Assembly: GCA_028753945.1 (NCBI GenBank) | Contig: JAPNXP010000012.1 | Span: 2,108,001 to 2,172,000, forward strand | DNA length: 64,000 nucleotides | Origin: Hexactinellida sp. DTS-2022 | Lineage: Eukaryota > Porifera > Hexactinellida | Direction: 5' to 3' | Shown: piece by piece, positions 12,564 through 24,609 of the stretch | Position numbering within the stretch: position 1 is the first letter of the stretch | Layout: each line of letters opens with the position of its first letter | Position numbers and translations under genes: made by a program | The notes under the pieces: model-generated | The model's database searches: none | What the model was told of the DNA's origin: nothing | What the model saw: the letters and a program-made list of their open reading frames with translations, nothing else

Positions 12564-12692
12564 GTTTCTAAATGATGTTGAAAACGTTGAACTGTGTTTA
12601 TCACTTTCTCATCGTACACTACTTTACCATAGTACATTTGATGTTAGGCCTTATATAGAGTAGGCTATGTCTTAACATATTATACTAAGAGT

Positions 12693-14080
12693 TTATTTTA
12701 ATCGAAGACAACAAGTTACACGACCTTGCTGCCGCAGTGAAAATGTTGTTGCATAAATGTTGAAGGATATACTTTGAGGGGGAAGTGGTGGTAGAAACGT
12801 TGGCGGATTTGATCCATATTGTGGGTGCATTTGAGGTGTCGTGTTGGTTAGCAACTTATTCTGCACAGCAACTATCTGTCCCAAGAGATCTACCATGCAA
12901 TCCATCTTTTGGTCAATGCTTCTTAAAAGAGTTATTTTCACTTGTTCGTTCTCCAAAGTAGCTTCTTTGTTGTGTCAATTGGATCACTTCTCTCTTTAAA
13001 AAATTTCGCTTCCTAGGAGGCTTCATCTCTTCAGAAATTGAATATATGAAACACTGAGAGGACTGTGTGACGAGGTACTTATTAGAGCACTGCGCGGGGC
13101 GGGTTAATAAATGTTGGTTGCTGGACCCTCAACTCGCGGGTTCTTGCGGGTCAAAGGTTCAGAATATTTGCGGGGCGGGTCGGATGCGGGTCACGGAATC
13201 GTCTGGCGGGTCGGGTGGGAGTCAGAGATTGTTACTGCGGGTTGGTGCGGGATGATGCGGATCAGCGCGGGTTTGCGAAAGAGTTCTCGCTAAAGATTAT
13301 TTGGGGCGCATTGTCCACTAATTGTAACAACAAAATTAATGGTCAATGTCTTGCGATGGAACGAATTGTACAGTGAATTATTTCGTAATCCCGAATAATT
13401 AACTCGTAATCTATCTTCAAATTTCCGCCAAAAAGATATTGCCGTCTTCTCTATTCCTTAAGGATGTAAATATGTTGTGTCCCCATTGTTCCCGAGCGTT
13501 TACACCCTATTATATAATCCTAGCGATAATACTGGTCATCGAGTGTTGGTGCGGGTTGGGCGGGTTAATGTGAGTTAGTTGCGGGTTGATGCGGGTCATT
13601 TGTTTATATTGTGGGATTTGCGGGGCGGGGCGGGTCAATCACTAATAGTTTCGGGGCGGGTGCGGGTTCCCGAATATGACCCGCGCAGAGCTCTAGTACT
13701 TATGTCGATTCCTCCTACAACTCCTACAAACAATTATTTTCTTTTAATCCTCTTCATCTTTGCCTCGAGCTCTGTAAGTTCGGCTCCAGTAGAGCTGCCT
13801 CCAGTTTTGCGAGCTGAAGAATTATTCTCTCTTATAATTGGCTTATGCTTTGCCAAAAAATTGACCACTTCTTAGCGACATCTTCTTTAGTCCTCAAACT
13901 TCCATGCGCCTGGGATATAGCTTCCTTGATTTCTTCCCGAATGCTATTCTTTTCTTCATAGATCAAACATTAACTCAATGAACCAAAGATTTTGGACTTG
14001 TTTTCTTGAATTAAGTCCACTAGCATTGAAATTTCCTCATGAGAAAAGTTCTTTGAACGAGTTTTCAATGACATTGCCAT
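12693..14080 (-). pseudogene. Myb/SANT-like DNA-binding protein of a Harbinger element
   Basis: Reading on the minus strand from an ATG at 14080, the protein opens with a Myb/SANT-like trihelix pattern: NFSHEEISMLVDLIQENK, then an alanine/lysine-rich helix (REEIKEAISQ) and a tryptophan helix (VAKKWSIFWQ). After the inserted MITE (13083-13695) the frame resumes with a basic segment and ends in a heptad-like helix (SIDQKMDCMVDLLGQIV) at 12900-12840. Stops near 13970 and 13800 show that it is inactive. In PIF/Harbinger elements such a protein helps the transposase bind DNA and enter the nucleus. Confidence 0.6.
13083..13695. mobile_element. hAT-type MITE with gcgggt repeats
   Basis: Ends tagagcactgcgcggg and cccgcgcagagctcta are flanked by a perfect 8-bp duplication gtacttat (13075-13082 and 13696-13703). 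The termini are packed with gcgggt and gggcgggt words that make it a GC island. Short open frames across it come from this composition and are not genes. It interrupts the Myb-like pseudogene. Confidence 0.8.
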
Positions 14081-14099
14081 TAATATTATATTCCAAATT

Positions 14100-15190
14100 T
14101 AGTGATTTTAATGAATAAGTGATCGAATTAATTTTACAATCAGACGCACCAGATTTTATATCTTTTCAAATGCTATCTATGACGACTCGGAGCGCAGTTA
14201 CAAAGTGATTAGCTTTACTGTTTCCGCCGCCCCTGGTACTAGAAAGAACTTTCATTCACTCCAAATATATTTTGTCATAGCTTTGACAATGATTTCCTTA
14301 TGTCCCCTCCACCATTTTTACCTACATTAAAAGGTTTTCTCCTATAATAATTGAAAGACTTCTTCCCCTTCTTGAGTCTCAGCAATAATTTGTTCCTCAT
14401 TCATAATTCGGTAAAATTCTCAAAAAATTTACTCTATTTAGATCAGGGCTTCACATGAGTCATTATGAAGCGAGTCATTAAATTAGACACGGGTGCAACC
14501 TGTGGAAGATTTGTGGGCCATGGTCATACTCCTACAAATAATTGTCTAGAGATAGTTTTTCTAATAATAATGCAAGTTGTCCAAAATACTCTACCAATTC
14601 AGATCCATACTCCGAGTATAAAATCCATACACCATAATCCCCATACCGAGTATGAATTTTATTTTATTTTATTTGAGAAAAAATAAATTGACAACCATCT
14701 CTATATCCCACTGATAGAATGGTGTTCTCATTATGGCCTATGTAGAATACAACAAAGGTATATTCCTCCATACTGTATTTGTGAGGTAAAAACAAACAAC
14801 CCATTAAACGTGTTTTTGCAATGGAGGACGCATTCGATGCAAATAAGAGGAGTTCAAGTTGATCAAAGCCATTGCTGTCGGACTGATCTCAACAATTGAA
14901 TTATTTCGAGCTGCATGTTGTTATATAGGAATCCTGTGAGTACTTCATATTTCATTGTAGATATGTCAATATATCTAGGAAGTGTATCGACCTCTGGTGG
15001 TTAAACTAATTGATTTAATCGACTTCTCAACTGTATTCCCATACAGGCCTTCATCTAACCCTAAGAGATCCGCACACCCTAGGTGATGTTGATTTTTCAA
15101 TCGCACACCCAAATTTGCCAAAAATAATAATACATTTACCAAAAAAGATCAAAATTAGTATTATGAATACTCTGGGTGCGCGCCGCTCCC
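14100..15190. other. no gene recognised
   Basis: Mixed AT-rich sequence. Part may be the far end of the Harbinger element, but no terminal repeat is recognisable and no frame shows a known domain. Confidence 0.3.
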
Positions 15191-15204
15191 AGATGAATGT
15201 CTGT

Positions 15205-15440
15205 TCCCAGAGTATCTCGTTAATCAAGATCACTTTACTAAATTTGTTCGTCTTCGTGCAGTGATAATTAAGTCTGCCGAAGAAGTATCCGAAGCATTGA
15301 CGCATTTATTCTTCAAAACGATAATGGTTGAGAGTTTGATACTATTGTTCAATATGATTAATGCCAACTGGCCATCTACTTGAATATTTCATGGAAAACC
15401 AAGACATCAAGTTTCAATTTACTACCTCTCTCTCAAACAA
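15205..15440 (+). pseudogene. integrase core fragment (Ginger/Gypsy-like)
   Basis: The + strand reads NQDHFTKFVRLRAV, then KSAEEVSEALTHLF, which match the strand-helix region of a retroviral-type integrase core just after the first catalytic D. A frameshift leads into an LQNDNG-EF trace (second catalytic D region), and then NANWPS and FHGKPRHQ, the segment before the catalytic E. About 30 bases are missing between the blocks and there is a stop at 15380. The fragment is too short to place in one superfamily. It differs from the two Ginger-like genes near 57 and 61 kb. Confidence 0.6.
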
Positions 15441-15599
15441 CAGCAATACCGGATGCCCCTCTGTTATGCAATCTTGCCAGTAAACTCAGTGCAAGTAATA
15501 ATCCAACTCGAGCTGCCTCTGCCGAAGAGACTATAAGTAGTGTAATTAAGGGTGCCATAACTGAAAGACTTGTGTAAATAAATTATTTTTTTCAGTCCC

Positions 15600-16620
15600 G
15601 AACTGTTGAATGCCGAAACCAAGGCCCCTGAGCTCCTTCATCAACGAATCGAAAGATCCAAAGATTTACCCAACACGGACTCCTGGGCAACCTCAACATT
15701 CGCGAGGTACTCGAGACCTTCGTCGTAATCCTTCTCATTCTCGATGATGTCTGGCATTCCAAATTATCGAAACTCCTTGAGCAACTCCTTGAGCGTATTC
15801 TTCTCCATCGGACATCAGTAGGTGCGCGACCAAGCCCATATACAATTCCACTGTCCTAGATTGACAACCATTTTCGATGCAGCATTTCGCTTCTTGCAGT
15901 TAAAAACTAAGGATTTCATCAAGGCAAGAATTGCCGCCTTTTAAATTTTGAGATTGCGATCGGCAAGGCAAATTAATTCACCAAGTCCGTAAGGAAGACT
16001 ACGATAGACGCTGAAACATATAAAGATCAGAACGTCACCTTGCATGATATGAATCAATTCCATGTACACAATGACCGACAGCATATTAAGGCACAAGTGC
16101 ATGATGACCTTCTGTCAGACTGACGACTGAGAAATACAAGTCTCGCGCAAGTAATACCTATGTGTTTCGTGAATTGAGCGAAATCTTCATTTTAAAGGAA
16201 TTTACTGACCAGATGCAGGCAAATTAATTCACTGTGGAATTAATGTCCAAGGATTATGACATTGTGCAGGTGCTTTTAGAAAACATGGGGGAGAATTTGG
16301 AAGATAGATTTGAGCTTGTGCCGGACCTGCTAACCCAGCTATACAATCGCCTAGGCAACAAGCGATGAAAGCCCAGGTTACACGTTTGTCTGCAGAATTT
16401 TATATTCGGACAGGATATCGCGCTTAAGATCCATGACAACAAGAGCAACGTTTTAAAGGCAATGTATGCTACGATTAAAATTGACAAGGAAAGGAACAAG
16501 AAATTATTTGCGATACAGGCCATTGAATGAACAATGGAAGAAAAAATCCCGTATTGGTTTATGGGACAATGATTCAGATGCACGCAGAAATAATGATTGT
16601 CGCGATTCTGGATGATGCCA
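15600..16620. other. unrecognised old coding-like stretch
   Basis: The base composition is less AT-rich than its surroundings. Broken frames on the + strand can be read (for example VPDLLTQLYNRLGNK and FIFGQDIALKIHD near 16310-16450), separated by stops. I cannot name a family. It could be an old retrocopy or transposon gene. Confidence 0.3.
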
Positions 16621-16900
16621 GGGGCCTAGTTCACTAAACTTCTTAAATTAGTTTGTGCTTAAACTAAGCATAAACCTGCTTTGTGCTTAGTTTAAACTAG
16701 GTTTAAGCACAAACTAAGTCTGAATTTAGTTTGAACTTAGTTTGTGAATAGTTCTGAGATAAAACTTAGTCAGGATCGGCGCCACCGGGGGTGTCCGGAC
16801 ACCCACTGCCTCAAGGAAATGAAGCGGTGCTTGGACAGTGACACCCACTAGACTATACAGTGGACACCCACTACACCCACCTCATAATACGTGGCGCCGG
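16620..16900. repeat. Harbinger-type end and ggcgccac unit
   Basis: The sequence ggggcctagttcactaaac at 16620 resembles the Harbinger MITE termini at 27768-28306 (gggcccgtattcactaag) and leads into the same taagttta-type repeats. Immediately after it, 16775-16893 is a small unit bounded by ggcgccacc and cgtggcgcc, related in sequence to the GGCGGCGCC MITEs but without a convincing 8-bp duplication. Confidence 0.4.
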
Positions 16901-17965
16901 CAATGTTAGTTGATTAGTTTTCTGTTGAAAAGTAAGCAAAAAGTTAAGTCCACTTCTTACCAGACTTAACTGAATATTTTACGACAATATACTTGTATTT
17001 GAAAATTATTTAATTTATTACAAATTATATCTCGCATTCTTTGTACTAGTATACAAACATATATCTAAACTGTATTATATCTTAAGTTGTTGTATTTTCA
17101 ATCCTTCATTACTACATTAATTCCATTTTATGTAATATGACGAAGTTCGTGTATTTATGTTGCGTAACTCGTTAATCCTTCCCACAACTTTTGCACTCGT
17201 GTTTGCCTTGGCCTTGTGCGTCATCATATGTCGATACCATTTAGGCTCCCCAGCCAAACTATCTTAATTTGGAGGTAAAGTTTGATTTACCTCCCTGTGA
17301 ACATGGAATTACTCTATTTACTCGAATAGTTGCTTTGGCAATTTTAAACTTCCCTTTTCGGGGAGATTATTCGAGTGAATAAGGTAATAATGGTAATTCA
17401 TTATTATCATATAAAGAACATTTGTAAATAAGGATAAATATACTTTAGTTCTCTTTTGATTCTTAGTTACATAACTGAGCTTGCAGAGTCCATTTTTTAA
17501 TCCCACATTCGTCAGTAGTTACATTCTAACGAGGGTAGTAACACAAGCAATATCATTCGGTACACTCTTCCTCTTTGATCATTTTTCTTGATTTGTAATC
17601 AAATTAGTATCTGTTATTTACTGTCCTATGATTGACCCACATATTTCTCTGATTCTTCCCGGCATCTTCTTTGATTTTGGCCTGTTTCTATCTAAAATCA
17701 TGCCGCCTTTATTTAATTCAGATCGGAATAATGATAATTTTATTGTGGGACTCGCTAAACAATTACTTTGCAGACGATCGGGCGCTGTGGATCGATTGTC
17801 TATCTCCAAACCTTTGTGAAGGGCTCTCATTTCCTAAGGAGGGTTTTATACAATTGGTTTAAGACATGTTATATAAATATTCACGAAAATTTTCTAGAAA
17901 TACTGTATAAAATTTACATCACCTGACTTCTGAATTATTTCCTTTGATCATGCTGTAAAATTTAG
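16900..17965. other. no gene recognised
   Basis: AT-rich sequence. Overlapping short frames on both strands at 17618-17862 lie over each other and show no domain. Confidence 0.3.
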
Positions 17966-17968
17966 ATA

Positions 17969-18052
17969 CTAGCGAGCTTCACTTGCTAGGTCGCTTCGCT
18001 GCAGAACACAACCACACACCATCCTCGCGGTTGGTGTGTGGTTTATACTTCT
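17969..18052 (-). mobile_element. truncated Helitron 3' end, inverted
   Basis: Read on the minus strand, this is the last roughly 85 bases of the same Helitron: a ccacacaccaaccgcgagg block, gtgttctgc, then gcgacctagcaagtgaagc and a terminal ctag. The homology stops at about 18052, so the rest of the element is missing. Confidence 0.65.
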
Positions 18053-18442
18053 AACATTAATTACAGTCAACGGCCAAAAGTATTAAACCACACTAATTTA
18101 ATTACATCTATTGACCATATGGTATGTGTTACCAGTATATTTATTAGGATGGTCCTTGAAGACTTTTTGTTATTTTTCAATGGGCCACCCTCTAGATGTG
18201 TTTAATTACCAAATAAATCTTCCTTGTAAATTTAATGGTAATCGGATCATTTTTTGATGTAGCTACCACGTTATTTATTTGTCAAATTCAGCATTTTATT
18301 ATATACTATTAAATTTAACTGATTTTGGTCATTTACTTTTGTGCAGTACGGAAGCATAACTAATTGTGTATATGTTTGTCGCATTATACAATTCGTATAT
18401 TCGTATAAATACAACGAAGGAATACAAATGTTTGCTCATTGG

Positions 18443-18596
18443 CATAGGCGTCGTAACCCGCCCGGGTCCCGGAAATGTCCGGGCTTCCCGGAAGGGTTGC
18501 CCCTATGCTACTAATACAATACCCCGAGTTTACCCCGACATAACCCGGAATTTCCGCGTGTCCCAAGGATTGACCTTGGCATTTATGACGCCTATG
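18443..18596. mobile_element. hAT-type MITE, GGCGTCG family (short)
   Basis: Ends cataggcgtc and gacgcctatg are flanked by a perfect 8-bp duplication ctcattgg (18435-18442 and 18597-18604). The 154-bp interior is GC-rich (cccgcccgggtcccgg), unlike its surroundings. The open frames over it on both strands reflect that composition. Confidence 0.8.
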
Positions 18597-18639
18597 CTCA
18601 TTGGGCACGTACATTTTCTTTGACTGGTTGCAAGCAACA

Positions 18640-19170
18640 TTCCAAACGGTGAAGTAATCTCAGTATTCTTTAACCATCATCTGACACAAGGGAAGACCCT
18701 ACGTCAAAGCTCAACAATTTTAGCTGAAGAAATAATATTATTTTGGGAACGGGCAAGAATCTCTTATCGGAAAAAGAAGCATATTTTGGAAGCTATCGAA
18801 AAGGTGTTCTTGCAATGACAAGAACTCAAAAAGAATAAACAAAATAAACAAAAATGATCTGACGATCTGGTTGAAAGAGAAATTATTTTCAAAAATGGAC
18901 TTGATGGTCTCTTTCAAGAAGCATTAATTCTCATTAAATACTCAAAAGATAAGGAAATTCCTGGCACAGAGTGAAAAAGGGCGCCGTGGATGTTTGGTCC
19001 CAGTCGATATGTCTCTGACCAGGATGGAAGAGAGATCAACAGCTAGAAAAGCAAGACTTGAAAATCTGAGAGAAAATGAAATAAAGATCAGATTTGTATT
19101 TTGGAAGACTCTAATAGTGAAGATCTGATTTGTATTTTGGAAGAATAGTTGTAATGAAGATAATGACACA
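18640..19170 (+). pseudogene. transposon-associated ORF remnant
   Basis: Broken frames on the + strand read GEVISVFFNHHL, AEEIILFWERARI, then KYSKDKEI, a KGRRGCLVPVDMSLT-like block near 18978-19020, and RKARLENLREN. From memory this order resembles a repeated uncharacterised protein of invertebrate transposons, but I cannot name its superfamily. It has several stops. Confidence 0.4.
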
Positions 19171-19768
19171 GATGATTCTACCTTCTACGAGATCCTGAAA
19201 TACTATGGACCTTGGATTAGATTCAACCTGGCTAGGACGAAAGTTAATGATCGTAATGCAACATTAATTATTGCACCCAACGCAAAGAATCTTGGGGCAT
19301 CTTTGGGGTCTTAATAAACTAATAAATATATGTACGTATTCAGAATTTTGCTAAGCAACCATAATTTTAATATACATTTTACCAACGAATTTTTATTATT
19401 TTGTAACCTTAATCTTTGAGTAAATGAAACGAATTTATTTACAAATTTTTGGGAATCCTGAAAATGGCATTGTAAAACCAAAAAACTAGTTTTTCCTACT
19501 TCCAGATGCCGTGCCATTGTGCATATTGGAGAGTACAGAATTTCATTAAGACGTTCAATGGCTGTGGTTTCTAACTTATTAAATACCCTTGTATATTATC
19601 AATTGTTTATTTCAAAGATAGAGTATCAAAGATATACCCAAAATTTAAAAAATATTTTTTAATCGAAATGGATTACAAAAGGTACTTGTTTCTATACAAT
19701 AAGTATAGTACATTTATACGATAATATGATCAAAAATAGCGCCCTTATTAATTGTTGATTTCTTTTAG

Positions 19769-20754
19769 CAATTTACAAGGATCCGTACTGAATTTCTCCC
19801 TAAAAAGAATTTTGATGAACTTGTTAATTACTATTATTTTTGGAAAAAGTCTCCTAGTGGATTAGCCAATCGCAATATGCGCAAAAGTCGTAAATCAGTG
19901 CACTTAAAGAAAAATCATTCGGAACATTCCTTACCTTCACCCTGTTTGGCTGATTTGTTTATTGAAGTAACTTCAGCGGATGAAGGTGAACCTTTTGAAG
20001 ATGCTAAAATTGTTGGAACTGTTGACAATACATCCAATAAGGAATCCAAGTATTATATATGTCAGCATTGTTACTGTTCTACTAGCCTTTCTTGGCACCA
20101 CGGAGGTGTCGATAATACATTTCTTTGCGATGTATGTCGATTGTATTATTGCAAGTATGGTCAAATGCGCAAACTCTATGCTGTGAATGATCCGCCACTT
20201 CATATACTTAAGGACACTGACCACCTTGAGTTGATAAAACAAATTAATGAAGGTAGAAACACTCTTCAAGGCAAAATCTTTTATCATCGCAGAGATTTTT
20301 CTGATCTTTCAGAATCTTCAGATTATGAATCCAACCTTTCTGATGTAGAAAAATTGGATCCAGATTATATTAAAGTAAACATTCCTTCTTTTATTAAAGA
20401 ATCAATTAACACAAGGAATTCCAAAAACTCATTTGGCAATCTCAATTTGATCGAAGCCAATAATGTTTCACTATTTTCTTCGGGGAGATCATTTACTGGT
20501 CAAATACAAAAAAATATTTCACAAGAAGACAAGCATAAAAATATTGCTGATTGTTTAAGCATGACTCATCAGAACCAAAATTATAGTAGTATAATAAATC
20601 TGCAGATGCAAGACAACACGAAAATAATTCAAAATCCCAGAAAACTCTCTTCCTCTAACTTACAATCACCCCTCCAAGATAATTTCTCCGATATGAATAC
20701 ATCAATCTTAAAATCTCTACTACAAAGCAGTGATGAAAAATCATCAAACCTAAG
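19769..20754 (+). CDS. RERE: Atrophin/RERE orthologue, SANT-GATA exon
   Basis: This exon encodes part of a nuclear transcriptional corepressor. It follows a splice acceptor (tgatttcttttag|caa) and is open for 328 codons. The first residues (RTEFLPKKNFDELVNYYYFW, then KKSP) are the end of a SANT domain. From about residue 98 comes a four-cysteine GATA-type finger (CQHC...CDVC) with the HHGG motif seen in Atrophin/RERE proteins. Serine- and asparagine-rich sequence follows. The exon ends at a donor (cctaag|gtattc), leaving two bases of a codon that match the phase of the exon at 43647. The BAH, ELM2 and first SANT helices are not seen in the window and must lie upstream. Confidence 0.85.
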
Positions 20755-20812
20755 GTATTCCCTTTGTATTATATTTTATTTATCTATAATGAGGAACGTC
20801 AAAAGATTCTGA

Positions 20813-22090
20813 TGTTATTTCTAGATTTTATTTTAAATGCGATTTTTATCATACTATTAACTTATTTAATGTTGGATGAATATTCGATATTGTTAATTCA
20901 CATCGCTATTTTGTTAATTATCGCGTCCTTCGCTTACTAGCTCACTTTTCGATAGGGCTCGTCCATTCAACAACCATTTGGCGGCAAATTCAATAGTTTT
21001 TGAGATAATGAGATAATTAACACTTAATTCATTATTAGGTAATGACTCACTATCTCAAAAATTATTCAAGTTAGGCATATAAAATGTATTATCGATGAAT
21101 AGGAAGTTACCTATTCCGGACAGATCAGTACCAGTCTAGTTTACATAACATTCATAGTTTTTGAGTTATGGCACATTTTAGGAAATTTACATTTTCCATG
21201 GCAACCGAGGAATGTGTCAACATTCCATTTATAATTTCGATATATTTTATTCTACTACTTCTGGGTATAACCATGTTCCAATTTTGAACATTTATAACGT
21301 GTTTAACTATGTTAAAAGTATGCTAGAAAAACAAGATAATTCGAAACCTAAATAACCATAACGTCATCAGATTATGACATATCACAATTCTGGAGGGTGC
21401 TATACCTGGATACCATATTCCTATATAGTTATAATACACTTTTCAGCTCTATCATTGCTAATTATTCGAATAAAGATCAATTCTCCATTTTGAAAATTAG
21501 AAACTGGCCTCTTTGTTTTATGGCCTTCTCGGCGACATATATAGCCGTATATTAAGTAGGCCATGTGGTATTCCAAGCTGGGTTCTCGCTAGGCCTCTAT
21601 TAAAAGGTACATGCCTTCTTGAAAGCTATTGTACCCTTTATTCACATGTTGTGAGTCGGCATGTACCCTTTGAGTCAATATTATTATTTGAAGGTTTCAT
21701 TAAATCATTGACATCAAGTATTATCTCACACTCATGTACCCTTACAACGAAAAATCCTTTCGAGAACCCTGGTCCCAAGCGCTTCGTTTTAACGAGAGTT
21801 TACTGTATAATGTATTTGTATTGAAAGATATAAAATATATAAGGTAATCGTAATCCATAGGAATACGTAAATATAAGGTTTACTGAAAATTAACAGTAGT
21901 GATATATTAAAATATACTACGACTGAAAAATTGTAGAGGCACTTTTGAATATGTGAGTAAATATTAGTGAGGAGATGTATGAGGTAATTGAGAGATATGT
22001 GAGTAGATAATAGTAGAAGGAACTGTAGTAGGATGAGTAGATATCATATAAGTTGTAAGGACTAAATCTAAGACTATTTCCAGGAAGTGT
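20813..22090. other. intronic sequence with fold-back relic
   Basis: This is the first part of the large Atrophin intron. At 21180-21235 the words ccatggcaaccgaggaatgt and gtcaacattcc match the centre of the fold-back element at 55505-56324, so an old relative is present. A short gagagtttactgta word near 21800 resembles a mariner MITE end. I see nothing else. Confidence 0.4.
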
Positions 22091-22095
22091 ATAAA

Positions 22096-24609
22096 TTACA
22101 TCGGGTTCTCAACATCTTTAACTACTGAAGGAATCGCACGTTTTTCGGCATTCATTCTATATTTAAGAATTACCAGTAGCGAAATTGTATCAGGGTTTAA
22201 TTTAGAGCGATGCGGGAGACAGATACGACCCGCTACACTGAACAATCGTTCCACATCAGAGGTCGATGCTGGACCCAATAGATATATCATAGAGAGTTGA
22301 CACATCGAGGGAAATTTGGAAGAATTTCTAACCCACCACCTAGCTGGATTGACATCAAGAATTCCGTGTATCATTCTTTCCTTTGCTCTGAATAAAGTTA
22401 ATTCCATATTGATGATATCTTCAGAAACACCTTGTAGATGTGAATCTGAAAACCTCTTAACAGGAAATAAACTCTTCCTTTTTTTGATAGAATATTCACC
22501 TTCGGACTCTACGACATCTTGTATTTTATTCTCTCCTTCAGTGATGTTATTGTTTTCCAATACAATTTTCAAAGCCTGCTTTAACGCTCTCATGTAATCT
22601 TCTTTCTCAAATGTCTCTAACGCATATCGTGGGTCGAGACAATTTGCAATCCAGAATTTTTTTTCTAACTTGAGATAAGCAAAACGTTCTTCAATGATAT
22701 CACGTAAAACTAAGGCTAAGTCTCCCTCATCCAATTCGTTCAAAATCATTTCTATCGCAGGGATAATCATGCCACTTGTGCCGTGAGTAGCTTGCATCTC
22801 ATTTGTAAAAAGAGAAATTGGCTGAAGAACTTCGCATACTTCGCGAAGTATGTTCATCTCAAAGTTCTTAGGGGGTTGACAGCTTAATGGTGGCAACTGT
22901 TCTAATATCGTTCTGTCATCTGCCTTAAATAATGAATTAAGCATATTATACATGCTGTTCCATCGAGTTTTATTCATTGAAACCAAGGACATACGTTCAT
23001 TAGGAAAATTTCGGCACATTTTGTAGAATGTTTGCAACATTTCACATATTAATGAGCCTTGGCTACTAGAACGTTGACCTGGCCACGGTGGCCCATATTA
23101 CGAGCAAATAAATCCTTTACTGCTAATTGCGCCGTATGCATACCTGCCAACCGTACAGGGATTCCCTGTACAGTACAGGGATTTAAACATTTTGGCTGTT
23201 CTGTACAGGTGTATAGGGATTTATTCAATTTGTACAGGGATTTTTAATTTACTAATTTTGTGTCAAATAATGCCTAAAAATGTCTAGCAATGATAGTATA
23301 TTCTGCATTGACCACATAAAGGCACAACTGGTTTATATATTTATTCAAGCGTACAGGGATTACCTGCACAATATATAATTCAATGCTTTCTCCTTTCCAA
23401 AGTACTAATTTTGCAATGTAAGTGTATAGTAATTCCCTGGACGAGCGAGCGCGAGAAATTTTTTTGGATGTGTACAGGGATTTCGGCCAATGTACAGGGG
23501 AAATTTGGATCCTGTACAGGGATATAACTCAAATAGGTTGGCAGGTATGCGTATGGCACGCGCATGGGAACCAATTCTTTAACAGGCCAGCATTTCGCAA
23601 CTTTATAAGTAGTGATTTAGGATGTGTTTTTTCCAAATCTTCAGTTAGATTCTCGACAGCTTCTTCTATAACAGAATTGTCAATCTCATCAAACGCCAAC
23701 GTTTCCTCATCGAAAGAATCGTAATCCTCGTCTAGATGTTCAACAGTTGGTGAACCATCATCCAAATTCTCTAGGTTTTCGTTCAGTTCTAATAATTCTT
23801 CAAAATGAGAAAATTCATTTACCATATTCGACCCATTATCTGCCCTATTCGAACAATCTTGTTGGTAATACTCCAATCTCCACAAGTACTGAGAGTAAAA
23901 TCCGCTATTCGCCTACCTGAATGAGGGCCTTTAAACATCTCCATCGACAAAACACTGAACTTAGGAATAGTTTCTACATAATAGTGTACGATGATCCCCA
24001 TCATACTGATTGTCCACTGGGAAATCCAACCGTATATGGTAATAGTAACAAAAGGACTATTAGTCAGCTGATCACGGAGTGACTTGTCACCTCAATATAT
24101 TTATTCTTCAATATCCTATTTTTTAGCTTAAAGATTGAAGGTACAGTATAGTGGGGATTGAGCCCTGCACAAAAAGCAAACTCCTCAAGTTTTACGAATG
24201 TGAATGGGAGTTCAGCACTAATAAACAAGTCTCCAAGTTCATCATCAATATCATCTGATTGCAGTCCTTTCGAACAAGGCTTCTTGTTAACTTGATGACG
24301 TGATATTTCTTTCGAAACTGCATTTCTGCCCCCATGTTGAATCTTCCAAATATCGTATTTCACCCCACACTCTTTGTATTTCTTCGCAGTAAAGTGACGG
24401 TGAAGGTTAGTCAGTGCATACAGAGGGGCCATACCCTCGAAACCACACTCAACACATTTTTGTCGGGTATAATTTGAACCTTCTACAGGAATAAAAAAGC
24501 GTAAGTACCAATTTGGGCGAGTCACGGGAACATTGTACTTCCTAATTGTGTGTTCCTCGATGAGCTGAGAATTATAAATTTCTGGCGGTTGAATGCCAAT
24601 ATCAGCCAT
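22096..24609 (-). pseudogene. hAT transposase pseudogene (ZBED-type)
   Basis: Minus strand, read from an ATG at 24609. It has an N-terminal BED-like zinc finger (CVECGFEG then LTNLHRHF, about residues 58-78). Next is a catalytic-core segment (MGIIVHYYVET, FKGPHSGRRIADFTLS, then DNGSNMV). A CACHT-QLAVKD block follows, the usual hAT Cys/His motif, interrupted by the MITE at 23139-23549. The C-terminal dimerisation domain (LLGPASTSDVERLFSVAGR) lies at about 22290-22230. Defects include a frameshift near 23870 and a stop plus frameshift near 23050. Terminal repeats of the element were not found. Confidence 0.8.
23139..23549. mobile_element. MITE with catacctgccaacc ends
   Basis: Perfect 14-base inverted ends catacctgccaacc and ggttggcaggtatg are flanked by a 6-bp duplication cgtatg (23133-23138 and 23550-23555). 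A gtacaggga word is repeated many times inside. It is inserted in the hAT pseudogene; without it and one duplication copy the hAT frame reads through. Confidence 0.8.

Larger units (their letters stand above)
8027..12669 (+). mobile_element. P-like element 2 (THAP type), with nested MITEs
   Basis: It starts catagcctactctatataagg, ends ccttatatagagtaggctatg, and is flanked by a perfect 7-bp duplication tcttaac (8020-8026 and 12670-12676). The first roughly 143 bases are repeated in tandem (8027-8169 and 8170-8310), so the 5' end is doubled. Two hAT-type MITEs lie inside: 8866-9614, within transposase coding sequence, and 12190-12563 near the 3' end. The coding region is decayed (see the pseudogene entry). 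Confidence 0.8.

Noticed and set aside
13067..13875. Several open frames rich in G, R and S
   Set aside because: They follow from gcgggt repeats at the ends of the hAT-type MITE at 13083-13695.
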